Shown one piece after another: positions 5,873 to 14,906 of a DNA stretch of 64,000 nucleotides. The notes under the pieces were generated by a model. The model had not been told where the DNA came from. It was given only the letters and a program-made list of their open reading frames with translations, and did no database searches. The stretch covers positions 372,001 through 436,000 of the forward strand of contig NZ_VOIL01000001.1 of assembly GCF_007994735.1 (NCBI RefSeq). Reading direction: 5' to 3'. The translations under genes and the position numbers were made by a program. Position 1 is the stretch's first letter. Each line of letters begins with the position of its first letter. The stretch is from Nesterenkonia populi. GTDB lineage: Bacteria > Actinomycetota > Actinomycetes > Actinomycetales > Micrococcaceae.

Positions 5873-8605
5873 TTAAAGATCCGCTCCTCTGGGCCTCGCT
5901 GACCGCACGACCCGTGTTTTCCTCCCATGGAGCGCCAGCTTGATGAGCTCGGTCACGAGGAAGACGACGACGCCGGCTCCCGTCACCACCGCCAGGTGCT
6001 CGGGGCTCAGCGGCTGGGACTCGAAGAGCGCCTGCAGCGGTGCCGCATAGATGAACAGCAGCTGCAGCACCGTCAGTCCCGCCACGCAGCCCCAGGCGAC
6101 CCGGCTGCTGCCGAGCACCGCCGGCCGAAGGCTGGAGGACTCCAGGGCCTTGACGTTGAACAGGTAGAAGGCCTGGCAGACCACCAGCACCGTGGTCGCC
6201 AGCGTCCGGGCCGACTCGAGGTCGTCCCCGACGGCGATCCGCCACTGGAACACTGCGATCGTCGCGGCCGCGATCAGCAGGGACACCACACCGATCTGGA
6301 CCATATGACGCAGCTCCACCAGCCCCTTGGCAGGGTCCCGGGGCCTCCGTCGCATCACCCCGGGCTCCGCGGGCTCGAACGCGAAGGCGAACGCCAGGGT
6401 CACCGCAGTGACCATATTGGCCCAGAGCACCTGCAGCGGCGTCAGCGGCAGCGTCCATCCCAGTGCCACGGCAAAGAGCACCACAGCGGACTGGGCACCA
6501 TTGGTGGGCAGCAGGAAGACGATCGCCTTGCGCAGGTTGTCATAGATGCGCCGTCCTTCCTCCACCGCCGCCTCGATGGTGGTGAAGTCATCATCGGCGA
6601 GCACGATCTCCGCCGACTCCTTCGTGACCTCAGTGCCCTTCACACCCATGGCGACGCCGACGTCAGCCCGGCGGAGGGCGGGAGCATCGTTGACGCCGTC
6701 GCCGGTCATCGCCACCACCTCGCCCTCGGCCTGCATGGCCTTGACCAGCCGCAGCTTGTGCTCCGGGCTGGTGCGGGCGAACACGTTGTGCGTCTCGGCC
6801 AGGCGCCGCAGCTCGGCGTCATCGGCCTGCTCCAGCTCGTGCCCGCTGACCGCGCCCGCTCCCCCATCGATTCCCATCTGGGCAGCGATGGCGCTCGCAG
6901 TGCCCACATGGTCGCCAGTGATCATCTTCACACTGATCCCGGCATCGTGGCAGGTCTCGATTGCTGTGATCGCCGCCTCCCGGGGCGGGTCCACGATCCC
7001 CACGACGCCGAGGAAAGTCAGCTCCTCGAGAGAATCGAGGGTCAGCAGCTCAGCGTCCCCGGCTGAGCCGTCGCGCTCAGCGGCAGCGAGCACGCGCAGC
7101 CCCTGCGCGGAGAGCCGCTCCACCTGGGCCTCCCAGTAGGCGCGGTCCAGGGGTGCTGCACCGTCCGGGCCCATCTGTGCGGCGGCCCGGTCCAGCAGAC
7201 GGTCGGGCGCGCCTTTGACCAGCACCCGGGGCCCGCCGTCGGTCTCAGCCGCCGTGGCCATCAGCTTGTTGTCCGAGCTGAACGGCAGGGTCGCAGTGCG
7301 CTTCACCCCAGCAGGGTCAAAGCCGACCTTGGCGGCGAAGGCCTGCAGCGCGCCCTCGGTGGGCTCGCCGCTGATACCCCATCGGCCGTCCGTCTCGATG
7401 AGCTGCGTGTCATTGGCGATGCTCATCGCCTCGGTCAGCCGGCGCAATGCCGGGTCCTGCAGATCCACGCGAGCAGCGTCGTCGTGCACCTCGCCCTCCG
7501 GGGCGTACCCGGTCCCGGTGACGGTCAGCTCCCGGTCTGCGAGCGCGGCGGCGGCCACGGTCATCTCGTTCTTGGTGAGCGTTCCCGTCTTGTCCGAGCA
7601 GATCACGGTGACGCTGCCGAGCGTCTGCACAGCAGGCAGGCGCCGGGTGATTGCCTTCCGCCGGGCCATCGCCTGCACGCCCAGGGCTAGGGTGATGGTG
7701 ATCAGCGCGGGCAGGCCCTCCGGGATTGCGGCAACGGCGAAGCTCGCGGCGGCCTGCAGCAGCTCACCGGTATCGGTGCCGTGGGCGAACATTCCGACCA
7801 GCACCAGCACCAGGGTCATGACCACCACGGCGAGCGCCAGCCAACGCCCGAAGGCGGCGATCTGCCGGGTGAGCGGGGTCTGCAGCGACTCCACCTCACT
7901 CATCATGGTGCTGATCCGGCCGATCTCAGCCTGCGAGCCGGTGCCGACGACGACGCCCTGCCCCGCACCGGAGGTAGCCATAGTTCCGGAGAAGGCAAGG
8001 CAGGAACGGTCGCCCAGTGGGGCTTCCGGGCTGACCGGGGCGGCGCTCTTCTGGGCAGGAACCGACTCCCCGGTGAGGGCGGACTCCTCAATGTTCAGCT
8101 CCTGAGCCTCAGTTAGCCGCAGATCAGCGGGAACCCGATCGCCTGCGCGCAGCCGGACGATGTCCCCAGGGACGAGGTCCCCGGCCGGCACGGTCTGCCA
8201 CTGCCCGTCGCGCCGAGCGGCGGCAGAGGGGGAGAGCATCTCGCGGATTCCCTCCAACGCCCGCTCCGCCCGACCCTCCTGGAGGAAGCCCACGACGGCG
8301 TTGATGAGCACCACCGCCAGGATCACGATGGTGTCGATCCAGTGCTGCAGGACAGCGGTCAGGGCCGCCGCGCCCAGCAGCACGTAGATCAGCACGTCAT
8401 TGAGGTGCCGGAGGAACCGGACGACGGCGCTGTCCTTCTCCGCGGCGGGGAGAGCGTTGGCCCCGTGCACGGCCAGCCGCTCCTGGGCCTGCTGCTGGGT
8501 GAGGCCCAGGGCGGCGTCGGCCTCATACTGGGTGAGCGCCTGCTCCGCGGTGAGCGCATGCGGCGGCGTGAGCTCGTTCTGGGGACGGGCGCTCACTTCA
8601 GCCAT
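5873..8605 (-). CDS. CtpF-like cation-transporting P-type ATPase
   Basis: A 910-residue P2-type ATPase. It has an N-terminal cation-ATPase domain (1-70), TGES actuator motif (178-181), PEGLP in the fourth membrane helix (295-299), phosphorylation motif DKTGT (338-342), MITGD, and hinge motif GDGVNDAPAL. In the sixth helix NMVTAVTLAFAFAFEP replaces the NLVTDGLPA type of classical Ca2+ pumps and matches the pattern I associate with mycobacterial CtpF. Likely cargo is Ca2+ or another cation, but ion specificity is unproven. Its start overlaps the DoxX gene by 13 bases, so both are probably in one operon with the flavin protein upstream. Confidence 0.9.
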   Translation of the reverse strand: MAEVSARPQNELTPPHALTAEQALTQYEADAALGLTQQQAQERLAVHGANALPAAEKDSAVVRFLRHLNDVLIYVLLGAAALTAVLQHWIDTIVILAVVLINAVVGFLQEGRAERALEGIREMLSPSAAARRDGQWQTVPAGDLVPGDIVRLRAGDRVPADLRLTEAQELNIEESALTGESVPAQKSAAPVSPEAPLGDRSCLAFSGTMATSGAGQGVVVGTGSQAEIGRISTMMSEVESLQTPLTRQIAAFGRWLALAVVVMTLVLVLVGMFAHGTDTGELLQAAASFAVAAIPEGLPALITITLALGVQAMARRKAITRRLPAVQTLGSVTVICSDKTGTLTKNEMTVAAAALADRELTVTGTGYAPEGEVHDDAARVDLQDPALRRLTEAMSIANDTQLIETDGRWGISGEPTEGALQAFAAKVGFDPAGVKRTATLPFSSDNKLMATAAETDGGPRVLVKGAPDRLLDRAAAQMGPDGAAPLDRAYWEAQVERLSAQGLRVLAAAERDGSAGDAELLTLDSLEELTFLGVVGIVDPPREAAITAIETCHDAGISVKMITGDHVGTASAIAAQMGIDGGAGAVSGHELEQADDAELRRLAETHNVFARTSPEHKLRLVKAMQAEGEVVAMTGDGVNDAPALRRADVGVAMGVKGTEVTKESAEIVLADDDFTTIEAAVEEGRRIYDNLRKAIVFLLPTNGAQSAVVLFAVALGWTLPLTPLQVLWANMVTAVTLAFAFAFEPAEPGVMRRRPRDPAKGLVELRHMVQIGVVSLLIAAATIAVFQWRIAVGDDLESARTLATTVLVVCQAFYLFNVKALESSSLRPAVLGSSRVAWGCVAGLTVLQLLFIYAAPLQALFESQPLSPEHLAVVTGAGVVVFLVTELIKLALHGRKTRVVRSARPRGADL

Positions 8606-9138
8606 GCAGCTCCTTTCTCACCGGCGATGCTGGTCACAGCCCGCTGCCACGGCTGCGCAAGGCTCAGCCGCATGTGGCCCACCAGGAAGGCGAAGGCCAG
8701 AATCACGATTGCGTTGGTCAGGTTGTAGTTGACGAAGGGGTTGGCCTCAATGGGGAAGGCCGCCAGCCACATGAAGAACTGCATCAGCGCGCCGGCCACG
8801 GCGGCCAGCCGCACCGCGATGCCCAGCATCAGGCCGATGCCCACGCACAGCAGGCCCACCATGAACAGGATATCCACAATGGTGGCCCCCGCCATCGGGC
8901 TGAAGACCGGCTCGAGAGCCCGTTCGGCGCTGAGGTAGCCTTCGGTGGGCGAGCCGCCGTCGATCCACCCGGCGCCGGGCGGGGTGTTGAGCTGCCACCC
9001 GAAGGTCTTGTCGAGGAAGGCCCAGAGGAACTCAAATCCGAGCAGAATCCTGACCACCGCCAGCAGGTAGAGCGCAGGGATGAGGATGCGCGGGGCCTCA
9101 GCCCGAACTGGCAGCCGGCTCTGGGTGTGCGTGGTCAT
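8593..9138 (-). CDS. DoxX-like membrane protein
   Basis: A 181-residue protein with four probable membrane helices. LLAVVRILLGFEFLWAFLDK in the first helix and the GRxL-type amphipathic spacing are typical of DoxX/DoxD-like proteins, a family tied to quinone or sulfur redox and oxidative stress. The ATG at 9138 is chosen because GGAGA sits seven bases upstream, and a start six codons further up has no such site. The 3' end overlaps the P-type ATPase start by 13 bases, implying coupled expression. Its role in cation transport is unknown. Confidence 0.75.
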   Translation of the reverse strand: MTTHTQSRLPVRAEAPRILIPALYLLAVVRILLGFEFLWAFLDKTFGWQLNTPPGAGWIDGGSPTEGYLSAERALEPVFSPMAGATIVDILFMVGLLCVGIGLMLGIAVRLAAVAGALMQFFMWLAAFPIEANPFVNYNLTNAIVILAFAFLVGHMRLSLAQPWQRAVTSIAGEKGAAWLK

Positions 9139-9203
9139 GGGCGTCTCCGTTCTCAAGGTGCGGTGAGTGACGTGCGGTGGGCCGGACCGGCGCTGCGGCC
9201 TGG

Positions 9204-9659
9204 TCAGCTGGCGTTGGACCCGGAGCCGGGATCGGCCTCGGGGGCCGGACCCCGCAGGAAGTGACGACCCGTGATCTCAGTCGGGGTGACGCGCACGTAG
9301 TGCTCTTTGACGGTGGGCACAATGGTCTCCAGCCCGAGCGCCTCCGCCGCGGCGAGCTCATCGGAGGTCTGCAGCTGCTCGGCGGTGCCGCGGACGATCA
9401 CGGACCAGCCTTCCTCGGGCAGCACGGCGTCAGCCTCGAAAACGATCTGGTCATTGACGGTGAGCTCGGCGAGCTTAGTGCCGGGAGCGGTCCGAAAGAC
9501 GATGGTCCGGTCCTGAACGGCGAAGTTGACCGGGAAGATGTCCGGCCGGCCGGAGACGACGAGGACCAGGCGCCCGAGCTCCGCGGTGCTCAGCAGCTGC
9601 CAGGACTGGTCTTCGGCCAGTGTGAGGACGGGGTTCTGGTTCGGGTGGTCGAACAGCAT
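9204..9659 (-). CDS. Pyridoxamine 5'-phosphate oxidase-like flavin-binding protein
   Basis: A 151-residue split-beta-barrel protein of the PNPOx-like group. Features are LSTAELGRLVLVVSGRPDIF-type N terminus, PVNFAVQDRTIVFRT (strand pair lining FMN or F420 site), and GWSVIVRGTAEQL. Such actinobacterial proteins bind FMN, F420 or haem; the true substrate is unclear. The ATG at 9659 follows GAGGA at a normal distance. It is the first gene of the operon with DoxX and the P-type ATPase. Upstream lie a G9 tract and a strong palindrome (9731-9751) that also occurs before the formate-family transporter. Confidence 0.82.
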   Translation of the reverse strand: MLFDHPNQNPVLTLAEDQSWQLLSTAELGRLVLVVSGRPDIFPVNFAVQDRTIVFRTAPGTKLAELTVNDQIVFEADAVLPEEGWSVIVRGTAEQLQTSDELAAAEALGLETIVPTVKEHYVRVTPTEITGRHFLRGPAPEADPGSGSNAS

Positions 9660-9664
9660 GGGAG

Positions 9665-9700
9665 CTTCCTCTCTCCCCCCGGCACCTCGGGGGGGGGTCG
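9665..9700. repeat. Opposed C6 and G9 homopolymer tracts in the 5' leader
   Basis: On the plus strand a run of six C is followed about eight bases later by a run of nine G. In the mRNA of the flavin-protein operon these could pair into a hairpin just upstream of the ribosome site. G9 is the longest single-base run I noticed in the window and is prone to replication slippage. Confidence 0.5.
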
Positions 9701-9708
9701 GGGACACC

Positions 9709-9751
9709 ATCGTATCGAGACCCGCCGAGTTTTTCTACACTCTGTAGAAAA
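9709..9751 (-). promoter_or_regulatory. Operator palindrome and promoter of the flavin-protein/DoxX/ATPase operon
   Basis: A perfect inverted repeat TTTTCTAC-N5-GTAGAAAA occupies 9731-9751. A -10-like TACGAT lies about 18 bases downstream on the minus strand (9709-9714), so the palindrome covers the expected -35 region. The same core TTCTAC-N5-GTAGAA occurs at 29409-29427 at nearly the same distance from its gene. A dedicated regulator is implied, but none is identifiable here. Confidence 0.5.
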
Positions 9752-9767
9752 TGTGCCGGCACGCAGA

Positions 9768-9808
9768 AGCGCCGCCGTCAGCTCTTTGGGAGGAGCTGCG
9801 GCGGCGCT
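9768..9808 (-). terminator. Terminator after sucD
   Basis: A 10-base stem, AGCGCCGCCG with CGGCGGCGCT, plus an inner AGCTC/GAGCT pairing, placed just after the sucD stop. It separates sucD from the palindrome controlling the next operon. Confidence 0.7.
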
Positions 9809-9827
9809 GCCTGGTTCTGCTTCAGCC

Positions 9828-10742
9828 TCAGCCCTTGACCGCTCGACGGAGCAGCTCGGCCGTCTCGGACGGCGTCTTGCCGACCTTGACCCCGGCTGCC
9901 TCGAGGGCCTCCTTCTTGGCTTCGGCGGTGCCGGACGAGCCGGAGACGATGGCACCGGCGTGGCCCATGGTCTTGCCCTCCGGTGCGGTGAAGCCTGCCA
10001 CGTAACCGACCACCGGCTTGGTGACATGGGCCTTGATGTACTCCGCGGCACGCTCCTCAGCATCGCCGCCGATCTCACCGATCATCACGATCGCCTTGGT
10101 GTCGGGGTCGTTCTCGAAGGCTTCGAGCGCGTCGATGTGGGTGGTGCCGATGACCGGGTCGCCGCCGATGCCGATGCTCGTGGAGAACCCGATGTCCCGC
10201 AGCTCGTACATCATCTGGTAAGTCAGGGTGCCGGACTTGGAGACCAGCCCGACAGGCCCCGACTCGGTGATGTTGGCCGGAGTGATGCCGGCCAGTGCCT
10301 CGCCGGGGGTGATGATGCCGGGGCAGTTGGGGCCGATGATGCGGGTGGTCGGCTTGCCGTCGGACCCAGTCTTGGCGGCCGCCAGGTTGTAGAACTCGGC
10401 GGTGTCCTGGACCGGGATGCCCTCCGTAATGACCACCAGCAGACCGATGCCGGCCTCGATGGCCTCCACGGCGGCGTCCTTGGCGAACTTGGGCGGCACG
10501 AAGGCCACGGAGACGTCGGCACCAGTCTCAGCCATCGCCTCGGAGACGGAGCCGAAGACCGGCAGGTCGGTCTCATAGCCGTCTTTGTGGACGTGGGTGA
10601 CGTGGGTGCCGGCCTTGCGGGCATTCACGCCGCCGACGATGTTGGTGCCCGCCTTGAGCATCAGGGCGGTGTGCTTAGTGCCTTCGCCGCCGGTGATGCC
10701 CTGGACGATGACCTTGGAGTCCTTGTTGAGGTAGATCGACAT
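9828..10742 (-). CDS. sucD: Succinate-CoA ligase, alpha subunit
   Basis: A 304-residue subunit of succinyl-CoA synthetase, the TCA-cycle enzyme converting succinyl-CoA to succinate with ATP or GTP formation. Residues 1-130 form the CoA-binding Rossmann domain ([15 protein letters not shown]). [12 protein letters not shown] lies at about 137-148, and the phosphorylated His is in [12 protein letters not shown] (about His261). Full length for the family. Start ATG follows GGAG at six bases. It lies 15 bases after sucC and is co-transcribed with it. Confidence 0.97.
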   Translation of the reverse strand: MSIYLNKDSKVIVQGITGGEGTKHTALMLKAGTNIVGGVNARKAGTHVTHVHKDGYETDLPVFGSVSEAMAETGADVSVAFVPPKFAKDAAVEAIEAGIGLLVVITEGIPVQDTAEFYNLAAAKTGSDGKPTTRIIGPNCPGIITPGEALAGITPANITESGPVGLVSKSGTLTYQMMYELRDIGFSTSIGIGGDPVIGTTHIDALEAFENDPDTKAIVMIGEIGGDAEERAAEYIKAHVTKPVVGYVAGFTAPEGKTMGHAGAIVSGSSGTAEAKKEALEAAGVKVGKTPSETAELLRRAVKG

Positions 10743-10757
10743 ATCTGTCTCCGTCCC

Positions 10758-11921
10758 TTACTTATTGGCCAGCTCGGCGGCCTTATCGGCCCCGGCGTCC
10801 ATGGTGTCGGCAGTGGTGACCAGCGGGTGGTCGGCCTCGGCGAGGATCTTCCGCCCGGCCTCCACGTTGTTGCCGTCGAGGCGGACCACCAGCGGCTTGG
10901 TGGCAGTGTCGCCGAGGATGTCCAGGGCCTTGACGATGCCGTTGGCGACGGCGTCGCAGCTGGTGATCCCGCCGAAGACGTTGACGAACACGGACTTCAC
11001 CTGGCTGTCGGAGAGAATGACGTCCAGGCCGTGAGCCATCACCTCGGCGGAGGCACCGCCGCCGATGTCGAGGAAGTTGGCGGGCTTGACGCTGCCATGA
11101 GCCTCACCGGCGTAGGCGACCACGTCGAGAGTGGACATCACGAGCCCTGCGCCGTTGCCGATGATGCCGACCTCGCCGTCGAGCTTCACGTAGTTCAGCT
11201 CGTGCTCGGCAGCCTTGGCCTCCAGGGGGTCCACGGATGACTCGTCGATCAGCTCGGCGTGCCCGGGCTGGCGGAACGCGGCATTCTCGTCCAGCGTGAC
11301 CTTGCCGTCGAGAGCGATGATGCGCCCGTCCCCGGTCCGCACCAGCGGGTTGACCTCCACCAGAGAAGCATCCTCCTCCTTGAAGACCTTCCACAGCTGC
11401 TTGAAGACCTTCGCCAGCGCCGGTGCGTCAGCAGCGTCGAACCCTGCCTTGGCGGCGATATAGCCGCCGATGGAGCCGGTGACGCCGACGTTGGGGTCAA
11501 AGTTGACCCTGGCGAGCTTCTCCGGGGACTCCTCGGCGAGCTGCTCAATCTCGACGCCGCCCTCCTTGGAGCACATCGCCAGATATTGGCGCTCGGCGCG
11601 GTCCAGCAGGATGGAGAAGTAGTACTCCTCCGCGATCTCCGCGCCCTGGGCAACCATCACCCGGTGCACGGTGTGACCCTTGATGTCCATGCCGAGAATC
11701 GCCTGGGCGTGCTCGTAGGCCTCCTGCGGGGTCTTGGCCAGCTTCACGCCGCCGGCCTTGCCGCGGCCGCCGACCTTCACCTGGGCCTTGATGACCACAG
11801 TGCCGCCGATCTGCTCGGCGGCCTTCTTTGCTTCTTCGGGGGTGGTGGCGACCACGCCTGCGAGCACGGGGACTCCGTGCGCTTCGAACAGGTCGCGCGC
11901 CTGGTACTCGTAAAGGTCCAC
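10758..11921 (-). CDS. sucC: Succinate-CoA ligase, beta subunit
   Basis: A 387-residue subunit with an ATP-grasp fold: [19 protein letters not shown] for nucleotide binding, [20 protein letters not shown] for Mg2+ and ligand binding, and [14 protein letters not shown] plus VFGGITSCD in the C-terminal CoA-ligase domain. The GTG at 11921 begins the conserved [19 protein letters not shown] and has AAGGA eight bases upstream, so it is preferred over a start nine codons further up. It is the first gene of the sucCD pair and follows pcrA on the same strand, as in other actinobacteria. Confidence 0.97.
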   Translation of the reverse strand: MDLYEYQARDLFEAHGVPVLAGVVATTPEEAKKAAEQIGGTVVIKAQVKVGGRGKAGGVKLAKTPQEAYEHAQAILGMDIKGHTVHRVMVAQGAEIAEEYYFSILLDRAERQYLAMCSKEGGVEIEQLAEESPEKLARVNFDPNVGVTGSIGGYIAAKAGFDAADAPALAKVFKQLWKVFKEEDASLVEVNPLVRTGDGRIIALDGKVTLDENAAFRQPGHAELIDESSVDPLEAKAAEHELNYVKLDGEVGIIGNGAGLVMSTLDVVAYAGEAHGSVKPANFLDIGGGASAEVMAHGLDVILSDSQVKSVFVNVFGGITSCDAVANGIVKALDILGDTATKPLVVRLDGNNVEAGRKILAEADHPLVTTADTMDAGADKAAELANK

Positions 11922-11996
11922 AGGGGTGTCCTTCTGTGTTGACGACAAAGCGAGTGACGAGAGCCCGCTGGCGTCACATCACTTCATAAATGTGAC

Positions 11997-14426
11997 TCAG
12001 GTGACTTTCTCCAGGGGAGCATATCGCAGGAGGAGACGCTTCTCAGCACCGCCGAAGGCAACCTTCGCCACGGTCTTGTCTCCTGATCCTTCGACGCCGA
12101 GCACCTCGCCGACGCCGAATTTCCCGTGCTTGACCTGGTCACCGGCGCTGAGTGAGGGGATCTCCCGGGTCGGGTTCACATTCTTCGGCGCGGAGGGGGC
12201 GGAGCGAGCTCCCGTGAGGGACTCCTCGCTGCTCCATCCGGTGCCGCCGAAGCTTCCGCTGCTGCCTCCGAACCCGCCGGAGCCGAAGCCCCGGGAGCCG
12301 CCGCTGCGGGCCGGCACGGACTCGGGGCTGGAGTGCAGCAGATGCTCCGGGATCTCGGCGAGGAACTGGCTGGGAGGGTTGTAGGAGACCTGCCCCCAGA
12401 GGCTGCGGGACTCAGCCCGGCTCAGGCAGAGCCGGTGCTCGGCCCGGGTCAGCCCCACGTACGCGAGCCGTCGCTCTTCGGCGAGCTGCTCGGCGTCGCC
12501 CATGGAGCGCTGGTGGGGGAAGACGCCGTGCTCCATGCCGGTGAGGAACACCACCGGGAACTCAAGGCCTTTGGCTGTATGCAGAGTCATCAGGGTGACC
12601 TGGCCCTGCTCGGCGGCGAGGCGGGCGGACTCGTCATCGTCGGCGGCGGGGACAGCATCGGCGTCGGCGATGAGGCTGACCTGCTCAAGGAAGCCCTCAA
12701 GGGAGGCCTCCTCCGTGTTGGCCTCGTACTCCTTCATCACGGCGACGAGCTCGCCCAGGTTGTCGGCGCGGGATTCGTCCTGCAGATCCTTGGACTCGCG
12801 CAGCGCGGCCATCATTCCGGACTGCTCGAGCGCCGCCTCAAGCACTACGGAGGGGTTCTCATCGACGGCGAGGCTGGTGACGTCGTCGATCATCCGGACG
12901 AACGATCCGATCTGCTTGACCGCGCGGGTGGAGGCGGCGGTCTCATCGGCCCGGCGGAGCGCCTCGAGGAAAGTGATCCGGTCGCGGGAGGCGAGCTGGG
13001 CGACGGCGTCCTCCGCCTTCTCCCCGATGCCGCGCTTGGGCTCGTTGAGGATGCGCCGGAGGTTGACGTCGTCGTCGGGGTTGTTGACCACGTGCAGGTA
13101 GGCGAGCGCGTCCTTGATCTCTTTGCGGTCGTAGAACCGGGTGCCGCCGATGACCCGGTAGGGGATGCCGCGGTGGATCAGTCGCTCCTCCAGGGAGCGG
13201 GACTGGGCGTTGGTGCGGTAGAAGACGGCGACGTCGGAAGGCTTCACGCCCTCGTCGTCGCCGAGCCGGTCGATGGTCCGGGCGATCCACTCGGCCTCGT
13301 CGGACTCGGAATGGGCGACATGCAGGGTGACGTCCGGCCCCGCCCCGGACTCGGTCCAGAGGCTCTTCTCCTGGCGGGACGAATTCTGGGAGATGACCGC
13401 GTTGGCGGCGTCAAGGATGTTCTGCGTGGAGCGGTAGTTCTGCTCGAGCTTGATGACATGGGCCTGGGGGTAGTCCCGCTCGAACTCGGTGATGTTGCGG
13501 ATGTCGGCACCCCGGAACGCGTAGATCGACTGGTCGGAGTCGCCGACGACGGTCAGCTCGGCCGGAGCCGTCTGCACTTCCTCATCCGGGGCGGTCAGCT
13601 GGCTGATCAGCCGGTACTGAGCATGGTTGGTGTCCTGGTACTCGTCGACCAGCACGTGCCGGAAGCGGCGGCGGTAGCTGTCACGGACGGCGGGGAACGC
13701 CTCCAGCATGTAGACGGTCTCGGTGAGCAGGTCGTCGAAGTCATAGGCGTTGGCCGCGCGCAGCCGCTGGGAGTACTCGGCGAAGATCGTGGAGACCGCC
13801 TCGGAGAACGGCTCATTGGGCGCTTTGGCGCTGAACTCCTCGGCGTCGATGAGCTCATTCTTCAGGGCGCTGATCCTGTTGCGGATGGCCCGCGGGCTGA
13901 ACCGCTTGGGGTCCAGCTGGTGCTCCTTCGCAATCTGGGTGACCAGCCGCAGGGAGTCGGAGGCGTCATAGATGGTGAAGCTGGACTTCCGGCCGATGGT
14001 CGCCGCCTCCGCGCGCAGGATCCGCACGCAGGAGGAGTGGAAGGTGGAGATCCACATCCGCTGAGCGGCCGGGCCGATGAGCCGCTCCACGCGCTCCCTC
14101 ATCTCTCGGGCGGCCTTATTCGTGAAGGTGATCGCCAGAATCTCGTGCGGCCGGGCCGCTCCGGTCTGGATCAGGTGAGCGATCCTGCGGGTGAGCACCG
14201 CGGTCTTCCCGGAGCCCGCCCCGGCCACGATCAGCAGCGGGGACCCGGAGTGGAGCACCGCTTCCCTCTGCTGCGGGTTCAGCCCCTCCACAGCCGCCTC
14301 GGACGGAGCCGGCGACTCCTGCAGAACCGCCGGGGCGTCGTCGTGGGCACCGGCCAGTTGGCCGCTGCGTGTCCCGCGGGCCCCCTGGCCGGCACGCTCT
14401 GAAGGCGGAGTGAAGAGAAAATCCAT
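11997..14426 (-). CDS. pcrA: UvrD/PcrA-type 3'-5' DNA helicase
   Basis: An 809-residue superfamily 1A helicase for nucleotide-excision repair and clearing of replication blocks. Seen: Q-motif GLNPQQREAV (about 49), Walker A AGAGSGKTAVLTRR (about 68-80), motif Ia ITFTNKAAREMRERV, Walker B VLVDEYQDTNHAQ (about 259), motif III VVGDSDQSIYAFRGAD, motif IV LEQNYRST, motif V MTLHTAKGLEFPVVF, and motif VI YVGLTRAEHRL. The Tudor-like RNA-polymerase-contacting tail VKHGKFGVGEVLGVEG is present. A Gly/Ser-rich linker (FGSGGFGGSSGSFGG) precedes it. Length and tail match actinobacterial PcrA (UvrD1). Confidence 0.96.
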   Translation of the reverse strand: MDFLFTPPSERAGQGARGTRSGQLAGAHDDAPAVLQESPAPSEAAVEGLNPQQREAVLHSGSPLLIVAGAGSGKTAVLTRRIAHLIQTGAARPHEILAITFTNKAAREMRERVERLIGPAAQRMWISTFHSSCVRILRAEAATIGRKSSFTIYDASDSLRLVTQIAKEHQLDPKRFSPRAIRNRISALKNELIDAEEFSAKAPNEPFSEAVSTIFAEYSQRLRAANAYDFDDLLTETVYMLEAFPAVRDSYRRRFRHVLVDEYQDTNHAQYRLISQLTAPDEEVQTAPAELTVVGDSDQSIYAFRGADIRNITEFERDYPQAHVIKLEQNYRSTQNILDAANAVISQNSSRQEKSLWTESGAGPDVTLHVAHSESDEAEWIARTIDRLGDDEGVKPSDVAVFYRTNAQSRSLEERLIHRGIPYRVIGGTRFYDRKEIKDALAYLHVVNNPDDDVNLRRILNEPKRGIGEKAEDAVAQLASRDRITFLEALRRADETAASTRAVKQIGSFVRMIDDVTSLAVDENPSVVLEAALEQSGMMAALRESKDLQDESRADNLGELVAVMKEYEANTEEASLEGFLEQVSLIADADAVPAADDDESARLAAEQGQVTLMTLHTAKGLEFPVVFLTGMEHGVFPHQRSMGDAEQLAEERRLAYVGLTRAEHRLCLSRAESRSLWGQVSYNPPSQFLAEIPEHLLHSSPESVPARSGGSRGFGSGGFGGSSGSFGGTGWSSEESLTGARSAPSAPKNVNPTREIPSLSAGDQVKHGKFGVGEVLGVEGSGDKTVAKVAFGGAEKRLLLRYAPLEKVT

Positions 14427-14658
14427 GACGGCTCCATTCTACGACCGCCCCCTGACACGACATCCTCTGCACAGGAGTCCCAGCCTTGTTGAGTTACCCG
14501 GCCTCTATCCAGAGAGGGCCCGCGCGACTGTCGGCTCGGCTGCGAAGGGCAGGGCTCAGGCCTGTCCCCACTGGGTGAGCGATGCCGAGCTGGGTGAGCA
14601 GACCTTTGCCGAATGGCTGGAAGAGCAATGAAACGGTTTTCTCATTGATGATAATTTA

Positions 14659-14673
14659 TGAAATGTGGTTTCA
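14659..14673. promoter_or_regulatory. Operator-like inverted repeat before the RpiR remnant
   Basis: A perfect TGAAA-N5-TTTCA palindrome overlaps the start of the RpiR-type remnant. TGAAA/TTTCA half-sites are common for MurR/RpiR regulators, so this may be the autoregulatory site left after the gene decayed. The rest of 14427-14658 holds only short unassigned open stretches. Confidence 0.45.
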
Positions 14674-14906
14674 GAGTGTGAGGATCTTCTGGCGATGCGG
14701 GGACGGCTGCGGTCGCTGCTGCCGAGGCTGAAGGACGGCCACGCCCGCGTGGTGAACCTTGTCACCACAGACCCCCAGTCCGCGCTCAATGGCACCGCCG
14801 CGCAGATCATCGGCCGGTCGGCCTCCGCCACACCGGTGAGACCCGCCAGAGCCTCGCCGTGGTGGACATGCTGCGCTCGGCGGTGGCCCTCGGGGTGACG
14901 GCATGA
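14665..14906 (+). pseudogene. Collapsed MurR/RpiR-type regulator remnant
   Basis: From GTG 14665 the frame reads like the N-terminal helix-turn-helix of MurR/RpiR regulators: LRSLLPRLKDGHARVVNLVT, then DPQSALNGTAAQIIGRSASAT. After about 60 codons similarity stops. In another frame the sequence continues RQSLAVVDMLRSAVALGVTA and ends at TGA 14904-14906, overlapping the ATG of the next gene. That tail could be the RpiR C terminus or that of a Gfo/Idh-type dehydrogenase. The simplest reading is a large internal deletion plus frameshift in a gene once coupled to the EamA transporter. Confidence 0.55.

Noticed and set aside
9177..11240. A 687-codon plus-strand frame across sucD and sucC
   Set aside because: Gly/Asp/Val-rich shadow; both real genes are on the minus strand with full motifs.
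14427..14658. A small gene ending in VSDAELGEQTFAEWLEEQ
   Set aside because: The short frame has no recognisable start or family. It may be the tail of a lost gene, but the evidence is too thin to annotate.
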